The notes beneath the pieces are model-generated. The model had not been told where the DNA came from, made no database searches, and worked only from the letters and a program-made list of their open reading frames with translations. Source: Clostridia bacterium (GTDB lineage: Bacteria > Bacillota > Clostridia > Peptostreptococcales > JAAYPU01). Taken from it: a stretch of DNA of 48,980 nucleotides. Both the position numbers and the translations under genes were made by a program. Location of the stretch: positions 1-48,980 of the forward strand of contig JADQBM010000002.1 of NCBI GenBank assembly GCA_016278615.1, read 5' to 3'. Below are positions 16,495 to 24,995 of this stretch, in pieces. The stretch's first letter is position 1; each line of letters begins with the position of its first letter.

Positions 16495-17367
16495 TTATCT
16501 ATTCACATTAACCAATTCCTGAAGTATTTCATCTGCAGTCTTTATTGAATTTACATTGGCTTGATAGGCACGACTTGTAATAATCATCTCTGTCATTTCA
16601 GATGCCAAATCCACATTGGACATTTCTAAAGAACCCTGTTGGATTGTGCCAAATCCGCCAAATCCCGGGGCGCCTATCTGTGCCTCTCCGGAATTCCCTG
16701 TTTCTTTAAAATTATTGGCGCCTGTCCTTTCAAGCCCTCCCGTATTACTAAAAGTTGAAAGTGCTACTCTCCCTATATAATAGGTTTCTCCGCCATACTT
16801 GGCCGATACCAGACCTGTTGAATCAACAGAAAGTGATTCTAAAGGTTCGTCATCATCTAGCTCCAAAGGAACATTCAATACTTCAAGGTCACCTAAATCT
16901 CCTTCTGTATCAATATCCTCCATATCTTCGGTAGGATCACCATCTGAAAATCCTAAAACATACATACCTTCTGCATTGACCAAATTTCCCTCATTGTCTG
17001 TATAAAAAGCGCCATCTCTTGTATAAGTAAAAGTTTCTCCCTCACTATTGGGAGATAAAACAAATAATCCCTTTCCATTAACAGCGAAATCTAAGTCTCG
17101 GTTAGTCGGTTGTGTGGATCCATTTGTCATAATGGTGTCAATAGACCCAATGCTTACGCCTAATCCCACTTGCTGTGCATTGGTGCCGCCACTATTTTCG
17201 CTTGCAGCCTGTGGATTTGATATGGTCTGGCTAAACATATCCTGAAAAGTGACTCTTCCTGATTTAAAACCTGTAGTACTGGCATTTGCAATATTATTAC
17301 TTATAACATCCAGTTTGGTCTGATTGCATTTAAGACCACTCACACCTGCATATAAGGAACGTAACAT
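16495..17367 (-). CDS. flgE: flagellar hook protein FlgE-like, paralogue 1
   Basis: A 290-residue hook-family protein. N-terminus: MLRSLYAGVSGLKCNQTKLDV and NNIANASTTGFKSGR. C-terminus: EMSNVDLASEMTEMIITSRAYQANVNS and DEILQELVNVNR. The middle matches the short hook protein of Firmicutes (first called FlgG in Bacillus). It is the downstream member of a tandem pair with the next gene at 17571. The AGGAGG site lies at the foot of a hairpin in the leader. Two copies may make different hook parts, or one may be redundant. Confidence 0.88.
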   Translation of the reverse strand: MLRSLYAGVSGLKCNQTKLDVISNNIANASTTGFKSGRVTFQDMFSQTISNPQAASENSGGTNAQQVGLGVSIGSIDTIMTNGSTQPTNRDLDFAVNGKGLFVLSPNSEGETFTYTRDGAFYTDNEGNLVNAEGMYVLGFSDGDPTEDMEDIDTEGDLGDLEVLNVPLELDDDEPLESLSVDSTGLVSAKYGGETYYIGRVALSTFSNTGGLERTGANNFKETGNSGEAQIGAPGFGGFGTIQQGSLEMSNVDLASEMTEMIITSRAYQANVNSIKTADEILQELVNVNR

Positions 17368-17382
17368 AATAATCCTCCTGAA

Positions 17383-17418
17383 GCCCTAACACAGAATGAC
17401 TGTGAAATCCACTAGGGC
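17383..17418 (-). promoter_or_regulatory. stem-loop directly before the ribosome site of hook gene 1
   Basis: An outer stem GCCCTA/TAGGGC encloses an inner stem CACAG/CTGTG. The foot of the stem ends four bases from the AGGAGG site of the hook gene, so it could affect ribosome access. A hairpin of the same layout but different inner sequence lies at 18628-18663. Confidence 0.5.
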
Positions 17419-17453
17419 CAAAATTTATTTTTGGTTAAATCTTAAATGATTTT

Positions 17454-17505
17454 ATGCTGCTTCATTCACTCCACAGCATCTAGGCTTCCTCAAGGAGGTC
17501 CAGCC
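17454..17505 (-). repeat. conserved double-hairpin module before hook gene 1
   Basis: In transcription direction, GGCTGGACCTCCTTGAGGAAGCC folds on itself (GGCT/AGCC and CCTC/GAGG) and is followed by ATGCTG...CAGCAT. Nearly the same sequence lies before hook gene 2 at 18719-18770. No reading frame covers it. Confidence 0.6.
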
Positions 17506-17527
17506 TATATACTCTTTAATCATTGTA

Positions 17528-17556
17528 TCTGGAGATAGAAAAGATCTACCTCCAGA
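17528..17556 (-). terminator. 12-bp hairpin just downstream of hook gene 2
   Basis: TCTGGAGATAGA and TCTACCTCCAGA pair over 12 positions (one G-U) with a five-base loop, 15 bp after the hook gene 2 stop codon. No T tract follows, so it may act as an RNA 3'-end stabiliser or processing site rather than a terminator. Confidence 0.4.
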
Positions 17557-17570
17557 TGGTTATTTATATT

Positions 17571-18518
17571 TTACATATTCAGTAAGTTTTGAAGCATTTC
17601 ATTGGATGTGGAAATGGTTTTAGAATTTGCCTGATACGCACGACTTGTAATAATCATATCGGTTAATTCCGTTGCCAAATCTACATTGGACATCTCCAAA
17701 GCCCCTTGTTTAATGGTTCCATAGCCATCTGATCCTGCAGTGCCTACTTGCGCTTCTCCTGAGTTGCCAGTATCCGTGTAAGTGTTATACCCCATTTTTT
17801 GAAGTCCATCCGAATTACTAAACTTAGCAACTGTTACTCTACCTAAATAATAGGTGTTCCCTCCATAAACAGCAGAAACCAAACCCGTTCCATCAATAGA
17901 GAATTCTTCTAATTCTTCACCACTATCAAGAGCCTTCGGTATTTTAAGAGCCGAAAGGGCAGTTGAGTCCCCACTCGTAGGAATATCTATTACATTATCA
18001 GAAGCCGTTATGTCTCCGATATTCGTGATGTTCGTCATATCTTGTAAATCATCTGGTGTATCATCTATTAAATCAGTGGATACACCATCACAAGCATAGC
18101 CTAAAACACGTAATCCGCTTCCATTAACCAGATTTCCTTCATTATCTGTATAGAATGTACCATCTCGAGTATAGACTTGAGTGGTAGCATCTGCATCTGG
18201 AGATACAATAAAGAAACCATTTCCGGCAATTGCAAAATCCAGGTCCCTTCCCGTGGTTTGTGTGGACCCTTCCGTCATAATGGTATCGATGGTCCCTATG
18301 CTAACACCCAAGCCTACTTGCTTGGCATTGACACCACCAGTTGCATCTGCCGTTGCCGCTTGTGCATTTGATAAGGTCTGGCTGAACAAGTCAGCAAAAC
18401 CGACTCTACCGGCTTTAAAAGCGGTTGTACTGGCATTGGCAACATTGTTACCTATAACATCCATTTTAGTTTGATTACTCTTAAGTCCACTAACTCCTGA
18501 ATATAAAGATCGTAACAT
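17571..18518 (-). CDS. flgE: flagellar hook protein FlgE-like, paralogue 2
   Basis: A 315-residue paralogue of the neighbouring hook gene. The ends are very alike (MLRSLYSGVSGLKSNQTKMDV, NNVANASTTAFKAGR, EMSNVDLATELTDMIITSRAYQAN), while the exposed middle differs and has about 25 extra residues with many D, T and S. Such tandem hook genes suggest duplication with divergence of the surface domain. It has an AGGAGG site. The 259-bp leader holds four hairpins. One paralogue may be the true hook and the other a cap- or rod-side adapter, but sequence alone does not decide. Confidence 0.87.
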   Translation of the reverse strand: MLRSLYSGVSGLKSNQTKMDVIGNNVANASTTAFKAGRVGFADLFSQTLSNAQAATADATGGVNAKQVGLGVSIGTIDTIMTEGSTQTTGRDLDFAIAGNGFFIVSPDADATTQVYTRDGTFYTDNEGNLVNGSGLRVLGYACDGVSTDLIDDTPDDLQDMTNITNIGDITASDNVIDIPTSGDSTALSALKIPKALDSGEELEEFSIDGTGLVSAVYGGNTYYLGRVTVAKFSNSDGLQKMGYNTYTDTGNSGEAQVGTAGSDGYGTIKQGALEMSNVDLATELTDMIITSRAYQANSKTISTSNEMLQNLLNM

Positions 18519-18627
18519 AATAAAATCCTCCTATAATTTTTACAATATATTGGTTAACCCGATTTGACTTAAAATCCAGATTTTACGAAGTGAAATCTCT
18601 ATCCAATCTTAAATCTTAAATCCTAGA

Positions 18628-18707
18628 GACCTAACACAGAATCTTAGATTCTGATGTAGGGTCCTATACTGAAACTCTCCAATCTTGATTGGCTAAGAGT
18701 TTTTCAG
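18628..18707. repeat. dispersed two-hairpin repeat, copy 2
   Basis: Two stem-loops. The first has CAGAATC-TTA-GATTCTG inside an outer GACCTA/TAGGGTC pairing. The second pairs CTGAAACTCTCCAATC with GATTGGCTAAGAGTTTTTCAG. It matches 2059-2141 in order and orientation, with sequence changes that keep the inner stem of the first hairpin paired. Confidence 0.65.
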
Positions 18708-18718
18708 TTAAATCGTTC

Positions 18719-18770
18719 ATGCTGCTTCTCTCATTCCACAGCATCCAGGCTTCCTCAAGGAGGTCCAGCC
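18719..18770 (-). repeat. conserved double-hairpin module before hook gene 2
   Basis: This has the same GGCTGGACCTCC...GAAGCC and ATGCTG...CAGCAT stems as 17454-17505, with only a few changes over about 50 bases. It begins seven bases after the stop codon of the TIGR02530-type gene. Confidence 0.6.
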
Positions 18771-18777
18771 TGTCATT

Positions 18778-19176
18778 CTATTTTGATTGTACAATGACTG
18801 CACTATCAATATTGGTAAAAATGTTTTCCTCAGTTCCTTTAGAGTCTACTGCTGTAATAATGGTCCGATTTCTAATACTTGTAACCAAGGCTACTTCCTT
18901 ATAAAACATGACCGACTCTCTCGCGCCCTTCATTTCTGCTTTTTCCATTGCATCCTTTAAAATACCCATGTCTTTTTCGTTAAGTACGATGTTTCTTTGC
19001 TGCAACCTTTGCTGAGCATGATTGGATATCTTAATTGCATTTTTTTCTTGAAGAGAGTTGTTGAGTATTTCCTTAAAAGAGGTCTGCCCTTGTCCTGCTT
19101 TGGAGGGGTTGGGCTTTTGATTTTTTTCAATGGGTTCATAGGGAAATACATGTCCTCTGTTAATACGATACGTCAT
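18778..19176 (-). CDS. flagellar operon protein, TIGR02530 family
   Basis: A 132-residue protein matching the conserved flagellar-operon family between flgD and the hook gene. It has FKEILNNSLQ, then ISNHAQQRLQQRNIVL, the family marker, and NRTIITAVDSKGTEENIFTNIDSAVIV at the end. Its molecular role is not established. I start at the second ATG because AGGA lies six bases before it; the first ATG directly touches that site. Position suggests a hook-assembly role. Confidence 0.85.
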   Translation of the reverse strand: MTYRINRGHVFPYEPIEKNQKPNPSKAGQGQTSFKEILNNSLQEKNAIKISNHAQQRLQQRNIVLNEKDMGILKDAMEKAEMKGARESVMFYKEVALVTSIRNRTIITAVDSKGTEENIFTNIDSAVIVQSK

Positions 19177-19200
19177 CTTCATTCCTGCTTTCTTTTTGTT

Positions 19201-19641
19201 TTATTCTGCTGACTCGGTATCCGTTTGGGTCTGGGTTTGTTCTGTTACTGCTGCAATCTGATCTAATGTATACTGACTGTCATTGACAAATACCTGTATG
19301 CCTTCATCTGTAACGACAAATCCCTTTACTACGCCCCCACCAATACTCCCATCATTCTCATATACTGCAACTTCTTTTCCTATCCATGCGCTTGCAATCA
19401 TTAAATCCTGCTTTAACATCATTTCAGAAAAAGAATCATTGAGATCCCCTAACTGTTCAAGAGATGTTAATTGCGCCAGTTGTGAAATGTATTGGGTGGT
19501 ATCCACACCTTTTGTGGGGTCTTGGTATTGCAGTTCTGCAGCCAGAATCTTCATAAAGTCATCCGCACTTAACTCATTCTTTGGCGTTTTACTTGTTGAA
19601 GAATTACTTTGGTTGGTCGATGTTACACCTTCAATTGGCAT
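19201..19641 (-). CDS. flgD: FlgD, hook-assembly scaffold (cap) protein
   Basis: A 146-residue FlgD with the N-terminal signature ELSADDFMKILAAELQYQDPTKGVDTTQYISQLAQLTSLEQL. A short tail with KGFVVTDEGIQVFVNDSQYTLDQI follows. It caps the growing hook and is removed once hook length is reached. It lacks the Ig-like domain of enteric FlgD, as in many Firmicutes. The C-terminal QTQTQTDTE run is low complexity. Confidence 0.92.
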   Translation of the reverse strand: MPIEGVTSTNQSNSSTSKTPKNELSADDFMKILAAELQYQDPTKGVDTTQYISQLAQLTSLEQLGDLNDSFSEMMLKQDLMIASAWIGKEVAVYENDGSIGGGVVKGFVVTDEGIQVFVNDSQYTLDQIAAVTEQTQTQTDTESAE

Positions 19642-19653
19642 ATTCTCACTCCT

Positions 19654-21399
19654 TTAAGCTAATGCATTAAATCGATTTACCATGCTTGAATTATGGTCTA
19701 CTCCAGGGATGTATTCATCATCCCTTATGGCATACTGATTTCCTCTCATCCAATATGGCAATTGGGGCTCTTTCAAAGTTTCTTGTTGGTTTTGAAATTC
19801 CTGAGAGGATTCATTTCCTAATTCAACTTCTAAGCTTCCTACAGAAATTCCTTGATCTTTCATTTGATCGCGCATGGCCTGAAGGTTTTGTTGCAGCGCA
19901 TTCTTTGCAGACTCATTCTCTACAAATATTTTTCCATGAATCATGCCTTCTTTTAATTCAAGATCAATTTTCATCCTTCCCAGTTCTTCCGGTTGTAGCC
20001 TAACGGTTAAAGTGGACTTTTCTTTCTCTCCCATTTTTGCAATCTCTTTATTCATTTCCATCTTTATGGTATTTAAGTTTTGAATAAATGTCCCACTATT
20101 TGTGGCTTTTGCTGATTGAGATAAGATTTCCTGTCCCCCAGAGTTCTTCATCATAGGGCTTAACTCCGCAGGCTCTTGCCTTGGAATTCTGAAAGTGTCC
20201 AAAAGTTCTGAACTGGTGTCAGGGCGATGAGACCTCTTTTCAGTAAATAATTGGTTCTCAGAATCATAATTCTTCTGAAACTCTGACGAAGGATTCTTAG
20301 GCATATTTCTTACAGCGTCATCATCCATTGGAGTATTTTTTAACATTTTTTCCATAGAATGATTGTCTGATTTTCCACTTCCTTTGGCAGGTTCAATTAC
20401 AACAGTTTGATTTTCCAGCCCTTGGGATAAGGCTTTTAGCTTTGCCATGATATTGGAAGCACTTGCAGGTTCTGCTCTGGTCAATATGTCCTCTTGATTT
20501 TGAGAATTATGACTATCAGACACAAGATTAAATAGTTTTTCTCGTAACAGCGTCATCTTTTTGTCCCTCTCATTTTTAGTTACGCTGTCCATTTGTTCTT
20601 GCAATTTTGAATCAGAGTACTTTGTTATATCCCTTTGGCTTTGTTTTGTTATCTCCTGCAAATCTACTGCTTTACTCTTTTCTTCTTTCAATAGAAATGG
20701 AGTGCCTTTTTCATCACCACTCTTTTGAACCAGCAAATTCTGCAAGTCTTCTCCAATATTTTTATCTTGGGTCAGAACTTTCAGTTTGCCTTCTTCATCA
20801 CCACTCTTTCGAACCAGCGAATTCTGCAAGTCTTCTCCAATATTTTTATCTTGGGTCAGAACTTTCAGTTTGCCTTCTTCATCAGGTGGATCTTGAGTAG
20901 ATGCTTTCAAAGATTCATCTCCCTGATTTATCTGCTCTATCAATAGATTCAGAGCGTCCTTTATCTCCCCATCACTTTTCCCCTGCTGCCATGTTTCAAG
21001 CATGTCATTATAACCCCTTAGGTCTTGTGAAGCAACACTTGTATCACTGCCCATACGACTCTGAATTGCTACCAGCAAATCCAAAAGTTCAGAAGCATTT
21101 TCATATGCTGCATCATTCTCTTGATCAATGTCTTGAAGGTTGTTTAAGGATTCTGAATTCCCAAGTAGGGAAGGCTCATTGACAGAGTTCTGCTCTAATG
21201 TCTTTGTTTCACAGAGAAGTTTTTCCATAATATCGATTAGGGTGTTATTGGATCTTTCTTCTTTGTGCGTTCTCTGGGGCTCTAAAGTTTTTATTTTGGA
21301 AATTAATTCACCGAAACTTATTATTGTGGGTTCTTCTTTGCCTTGTGTCTTTACATCAGGCATTTTTTGCGATAGCGCCATAATAGCTTGAATGCTCAT
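19654..21399 (-). CDS. fliK: FliK, hook-length control protein
   Basis: A 581-residue protein with a long, charged, low-complexity N-terminal ruler and a C-terminal hook-length domain (about 460-535, LTVRLQPEELGRMKIDLELKEG, then IFVENESAKNALQQNL). That domain is expected to trigger the FlhB switch. The middle holds a recent 28-residue tandem duplication. It is long for the family, in line with a variable ruler. The ribosome site is a strong AAAGGAGGTG. Confidence 0.9.
   Translation of the reverse strand: MSIQAIMALSQKMPDVKTQGKEEPTIISFGELISKIKTLEPQRTHKEERSNNTLIDIMEKLLCETKTLEQNSVNEPSLLGNSESLNNLQDIDQENDAAYENASELLDLLVAIQSRMGSDTSVASQDLRGYNDMLETWQQGKSDGEIKDALNLLIEQINQGDESLKASTQDPPDEEGKLKVLTQDKNIGEDLQNSLVRKSGDEEGKLKVLTQDKNIGEDLQNLLVQKSGDEKGTPFLLKEEKSKAVDLQEITKQSQRDITKYSDSKLQEQMDSVTKNERDKKMTLLREKLFNLVSDSHNSQNQEDILTRAEPASASNIMAKLKALSQGLENQTVVIEPAKGSGKSDNHSMEKMLKNTPMDDDAVRNMPKNPSSEFQKNYDSENQLFTEKRSHRPDTSSELLDTFRIPRQEPAELSPMMKNSGGQEILSQSAKATNSGTFIQNLNTIKMEMNKEIAKMGEKEKSTLTVRLQPEELGRMKIDLELKEGMIHGKIFVENESAKNALQQNLQAMRDQMKDQGISVGSLEVELGNESSQEFQNQQETLKEPQLPYWMRGNQYAIRDDEYIPGVDHNSSMVNRFNALA
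20711..20878. repeat. 84-bp tandem duplication inside fliK
   Basis: Two adjacent 84-bp copies differ at only a few bases and keep the frame, giving 28 residues twice (core KLKVLTQDKNIGEDLQN). The near identity points to a recent event in the ruler part of FliK. Confidence 0.85.
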
Positions 21400-21461
21400 T
21401 TTCTTTCACCTCCTTTCGTATATGAACTCAATATATATCCTATTTTCAGATATTCTGAAAA

Positions 21462-21920
21462 TTAGACACCATTTTTGCTTTCTTCACTTTTTCGTCTTAT
21501 GAAACTAATAGATGCCATTTCATTTAATTCTTTTTCTTCTCTTTGCTTCATATCTTCTTTAAATCGGTTCAGCTCTTTTTCCTCAAGATTTTCCATGATT
21601 TTTCTATCTTTCTGAGCATTTTCCAATTCCATCCTTGCCATATCACGTTTTCTTCGGCAATCACTGATGCGTATTTTTTGTCTCTCCATCTTCTGATGAA
21701 GATTCGTTATGTACGCCATGTAATTTTTCTGCTCAAGGATTAAAAATGCTTCCTTTGAACTGAGCTGTTCCAATGTTTCATTATAATGTTCACAGATACT
21801 TTCCAATACACTGCTTTCATCACTAAACTGATTATTTGCATGAATGAATTTTTCCTTTTTATTGTCTTCCACTTTTTTCTTGTATTGCAATACACTTTCA
21901 AGAGAATATTGAAACCCCAT
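21462..21920 (-). CDS. fliJ: FliJ, export ATPase-associated coiled-coil protein
   Basis: A 152-residue, almost wholly helical and charged protein starting MGFQYSLESVLQYKKKVED, the usual FliJ start. It forms the stalk in the FliI ring and contacts FlhA. It lies directly after fliI, separated by two bases. Confidence 0.92.
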   Translation of the reverse strand: MGFQYSLESVLQYKKKVEDNKKEKFIHANNQFSDESSVLESICEHYNETLEQLSSKEAFLILEQKNYMAYITNLHQKMERQKIRISDCRRKRDMARMELENAQKDRKIMENLEEKELNRFKEDMKQREEKELNEMASISFIRRKSEESKNGV

Positions 21921-21922
21921 AT

Positions 21923-23248
21923 TTATTCACCCTTTTCCACATTAAATAGTGAATCCATCCATTCAAGTGTTTCTTCTAAAGTGCTTCTATCTTCTAATTT
22001 TTGTTTTAAGAACTTCATGATCTCTGGATATAACGCAATGGCTTTATCAAGCTTAGGATTTGTGCCTTTAACATAAGCCCCTACGTTAATCAGGTCCTCT
22101 GACTCTTCATATAAAGCCATAATATCTCTTAACTGTGCTGCGGCATCTGAGTGCTTGTCCGTTATTATCTGAGACATGAGTCGACTGATGCTGTTATTCA
22201 CATCTATGGCCGGAAAGTGATTCTGTGCAGCAAGCTTCCTTGATAAAATAATGTGTCCATCCAAGATCCCCCTTGCAGCGTCTGAAATTGGCTCATTGAA
22301 ATCGTCTCCCTCAACCAATACTGTAAAAAAAGCAGTAATGGAGCCTATTTCAGATGTTCCAGCTCTCTCAAAGAGCTTAGGAAGCATTGCAAAAACAGAA
22401 GGCGTATACCCCTTGGTTGTTGGCGGCTCTCCTATGGCCAGCCCAACTTCTCTTTGAGCCATTGCAAAACGTGTAACAGAATCCATTATAAGCATGACAT
22501 TGTGGCCTTTATCCCTAAAGTACTCTGCAATAGAAATCCCTGTATAAGCGCCTTTAATTCGAACGAGAGCTGGCTGGTCTGATGTGGCACAAACCACAAC
22601 AGATTTTTTAAGGCCTTCTTCTCCCAAATCTATATCCAACACATTTTGCAACTCTCTGTTTCTTTCACCAATAAGGCAAATGACATTAATATCTGCTTTA
22701 GATGATCGACAGATTTTGCCTATCAATGTGCTCTTACCCACACCACTTCCAGAAAAAATACCTATTCGTTGACCAACACCGACTGTAATAAGTCCATCAA
22801 TTGCACGAACTCCAGTCTCCATAATTCTATCTATCCTTCTTCTGGTAAGGGCATTTGGAGGACTCTGATAGCTATCCACCTCCTCATTGAGGTAAATCTT
22901 TTCTTTATCAAAAGGTTCGCCTAACCCGTTAAGCACTTTGCCTAACAAATTGTCTCCAACCTTTACACGCATACATTTACCAGTGGGAATAACCCGTGAA
23001 CCTGGCGAAATACCACTGAGTTCACCAAATGGCATAATCAATACTTTTTCTTCACTGAAGCCAACGACCTCAGCTGAAATCTTTCTTTTAGAATCTATTA
23101 CAATGTCGCAGATTTCCCCAACGAATGCTTTGATGCCTTCTACCTGAATGGTTAAACCAATAACCTGTTTAACTTTTCCTTCTCGTTTATAGAATCGACC
23201 GTTGGCAATATGCTCCTTATATTGATCAAAAGGAATTTTACGCTCCAT
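21923..23248 (-). CDS. fliI: FliI, flagellar export ATPase
   Basis: A 441-residue F1-beta-like ATPase of the type III export apparatus. Walker A is SGSGVGKST (residues 166-174), followed by NVICLIGERNREL, Walker B VMLIMDSVTRFAMAQREV, and GEPPTTKGYTPSVFAMLPKL. The length is normal. It overlaps the fliH end by 11 bases. It energises substrate delivery together with FliH and FliJ. Confidence 0.96.
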   Translation of the reverse strand: MERKIPFDQYKEHIANGRFYKREGKVKQVIGLTIQVEGIKAFVGEICDIVIDSKRKISAEVVGFSEEKVLIMPFGELSGISPGSRVIPTGKCMRVKVGDNLLGKVLNGLGEPFDKEKIYLNEEVDSYQSPPNALTRRRIDRIMETGVRAIDGLITVGVGQRIGIFSGSGVGKSTLIGKICRSSKADINVICLIGERNRELQNVLDIDLGEEGLKKSVVVCATSDQPALVRIKGAYTGISIAEYFRDKGHNVMLIMDSVTRFAMAQREVGLAIGEPPTTKGYTPSVFAMLPKLFERAGTSEIGSITAFFTVLVEGDDFNEPISDAARGILDGHIILSRKLAAQNHFPAIDVNNSISRLMSQIITDKHSDAAAQLRDIMALYEESEDLINVGAYVKGTNPKLDKAIALYPEIMKFLKQKLEDRSTLEETLEWMDSLFNVEKGE

Positions 23249-23990
23249 AGCTTGTCCTCATCTCCAGCAGCGCTTCCTTTATTCTATCTAACTGACCCTC
23301 AACCTGCGTGTCTACAACCTGTGAGTCGCTTTCAAAGATACATCCTTTTTCGGATACTTTTTCATCCTCTAAAAGGGTTATTTCGGTATAAGGGCAGACT
23401 CTTTTCAACTCATCAAGGTTGGCTTCATAAAATCCTTTTTTATTGGGGTGAATGCTTATAATGACATGTTTCTTATCCTTAAACTCCCTGAATGCATCCT
23501 GAGCTATTTTAATTAAAAGGGCATCCTCTTTGGAAAGAACCGTCTGCAATATTTGCTCTGCAATATATATAGATAGCTGGATAATCTCATCCTCATTCTT
23601 TTCAATAATATGTATTGCTTTTTTATGTGCGTTTTCTAAAACCGCTTTAGCCTGGCTCCTATGCAATTCACATTCTTTTTTGCTCTCGGCATGTCCTGCT
23701 TCATACCCCTTTACTTGGCCCTTTTCAAGACCGCTATTGTAAGCTTCCTGATAGGTCTGCTCTTTAAGTGCTTCCAAAGCAATTTGAGCTTCTCTTAGAG
23801 CTTCTTTTTTTGCATGTTCGATTATTATGAAAGCCTTTTCTTCTGCTTCTTCAATAATTTCTTTTGAATTCTTTACTGGGTCGTCAAAAGCAGTAGCTGT
23901 CGTACCAGAAACAACCTGGGCTACAGGAATGATACAAGATCTTTTTTCTTCACAGTTCTCGGTATTTTTTATTATTTTATACAACGACAT
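23238..23990 (-). CDS. fliH: FliH, regulator of the FliI ATPase
   Basis: A 250-residue protein with a long charged helix (IEEAEEKAFIIIEHAKKEALREAQ) and glycine-spaced repeats (NSGLEKGQVKGYEAGHAE), followed by the conserved C-terminal domain (VLSKEDALLIKIAQDAFREF). It ties FliI to the C-ring. I choose an ATG inside the fliG end because AGAGGTGAG precedes it at good spacing. A start 14 codons further upstream is open but would overlap fliG deeply. Confidence 0.9.
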   Translation of the reverse strand: MSLYKIIKNTENCEEKRSCIIPVAQVVSGTTATAFDDPVKNSKEIIEEAEEKAFIIIEHAKKEALREAQIALEALKEQTYQEAYNSGLEKGQVKGYEAGHAESKKECELHRSQAKAVLENAHKKAIHIIEKNEDEIIQLSIYIAEQILQTVLSKEDALLIKIAQDAFREFKDKKHVIISIHPNKKGFYEANLDELKRVCPYTEITLLEDEKVSEKGCIFESDSQVVDTQVEGQLDRIKEALLEMRTSYGA

Positions 23991-24990
23991 CAGCTTGCTC
24001 ACCTCTACTGATAATAATTTCTCCTGCTTCATCCAATCTCCTGATAATTCCTACTATTTTATGCTGGGCTTCCTCGACAGCCGTTATTCTCACAGGACCC
24101 ATGAATTCTATATCTTCTCTCAAAGTTTCAGCAGCTCGTTTTGAAATGTTTGTATAAATGTGATCTGCTACATCTTTTGATGCACCTTTTAGTGCCAACG
24201 CCAAGTCGCTGTTGTCCACATCCCTGAGTACACGTTGAACATAAATACTGTCAAGGTTGATAATATCTTCAAAGACAAACATGCTGTCCTTAATTTCTTC
24301 CGCTAAGTCTGCATCTTCTTGTTCCAAGCTTTCTAATATGCTTTTTTCTGTGCCTCGGTTCGCTGAATTCAATATCTCTACCAAGGTCTTGATGCCTCCA
24401 TAGGATTCAAAATTACCATCTAGAACATTGGAAAGTTTTTTATCCAGAATCTGTTCCACTTGCTTTATAACTTTTGGAGACGTCTTGTTCATGGTTGCAA
24501 TTCTATAGGCAACATCTGCTTTAATATCCTCAGGCAATCCTGAAATGATTTGAGCTGATTTATCTGACTGAAGAAAGCACAAAATTAGAGCAATGGTTTG
24601 CGGATGCTCATTTACGATGGTTTTTAATAATTGAAGAGGATCTGTCTTTCTCGCCAAAGTAAATGGCTTTCTTTTTATAGCAAGGCGTTCAGAATTCATT
24701 AGTATTTCTTCAGCTTTTTTAGACCCTAACGCCTTTGTAAGAATATCTCTTGCGTAATCTAAGCCACCTTCTTTGATATACTGGCTGGCACGCTGTGTCT
24801 CAATGAATTCTGTTATTATTTCATCCTTAACCAAAGGCTCCACTTGTGTTATATTTGCAATTTCAAATGTGATTTTTTCTATCATTGATTCGGGAAGCAT
24901 CTTTAAAATTCTTGATGACAAATCAGGTCCTAATGTAATCATCAAGACTGCTGCTTTTTCTACTCCCGAAAGTGTTTGTGCAGCTTGCAT
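23977..24990 (-). CDS. fliG: FliG, motor switch protein
   Basis: A 337-residue C-ring protein that binds FliF with its N-domain and takes torque from MotA with its C-domain. It starts LSGVEKAAVLMITLGPDLSSRILKML. The middle EHPQTIALILCFL is the EHPQ motif of the FliM contact. The C-domain has QRVLRDVDNSDLALALKGA with the charged torque helix. FliM and FliN partners are not encoded in this window. Confidence 0.96.
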   Translation of the reverse strand: MQAAQTLSGVEKAAVLMITLGPDLSSRILKMLPESMIEKITFEIANITQVEPLVKDEIITEFIETQRASQYIKEGGLDYARDILTKALGSKKAEEILMNSERLAIKRKPFTLARKTDPLQLLKTIVNEHPQTIALILCFLQSDKSAQIISGLPEDIKADVAYRIATMNKTSPKVIKQVEQILDKKLSNVLDGNFESYGGIKTLVEILNSANRGTEKSILESLEQEDADLAEEIKDSMFVFEDIINLDSIYVQRVLRDVDNSDLALALKGASKDVADHIYTNISKRAAETLREDIEFMGPVRITAVEEAQHKIVGIIRRLDEAGEIIISRGEQADVVV

Positions 24991-24995
24991 ATCCC

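Noticed and set aside
20711-20878. Possible CRISPR or intergenic repeat
   Set aside because: The 84-bp units are head to tail without spacers and in frame inside fliK.
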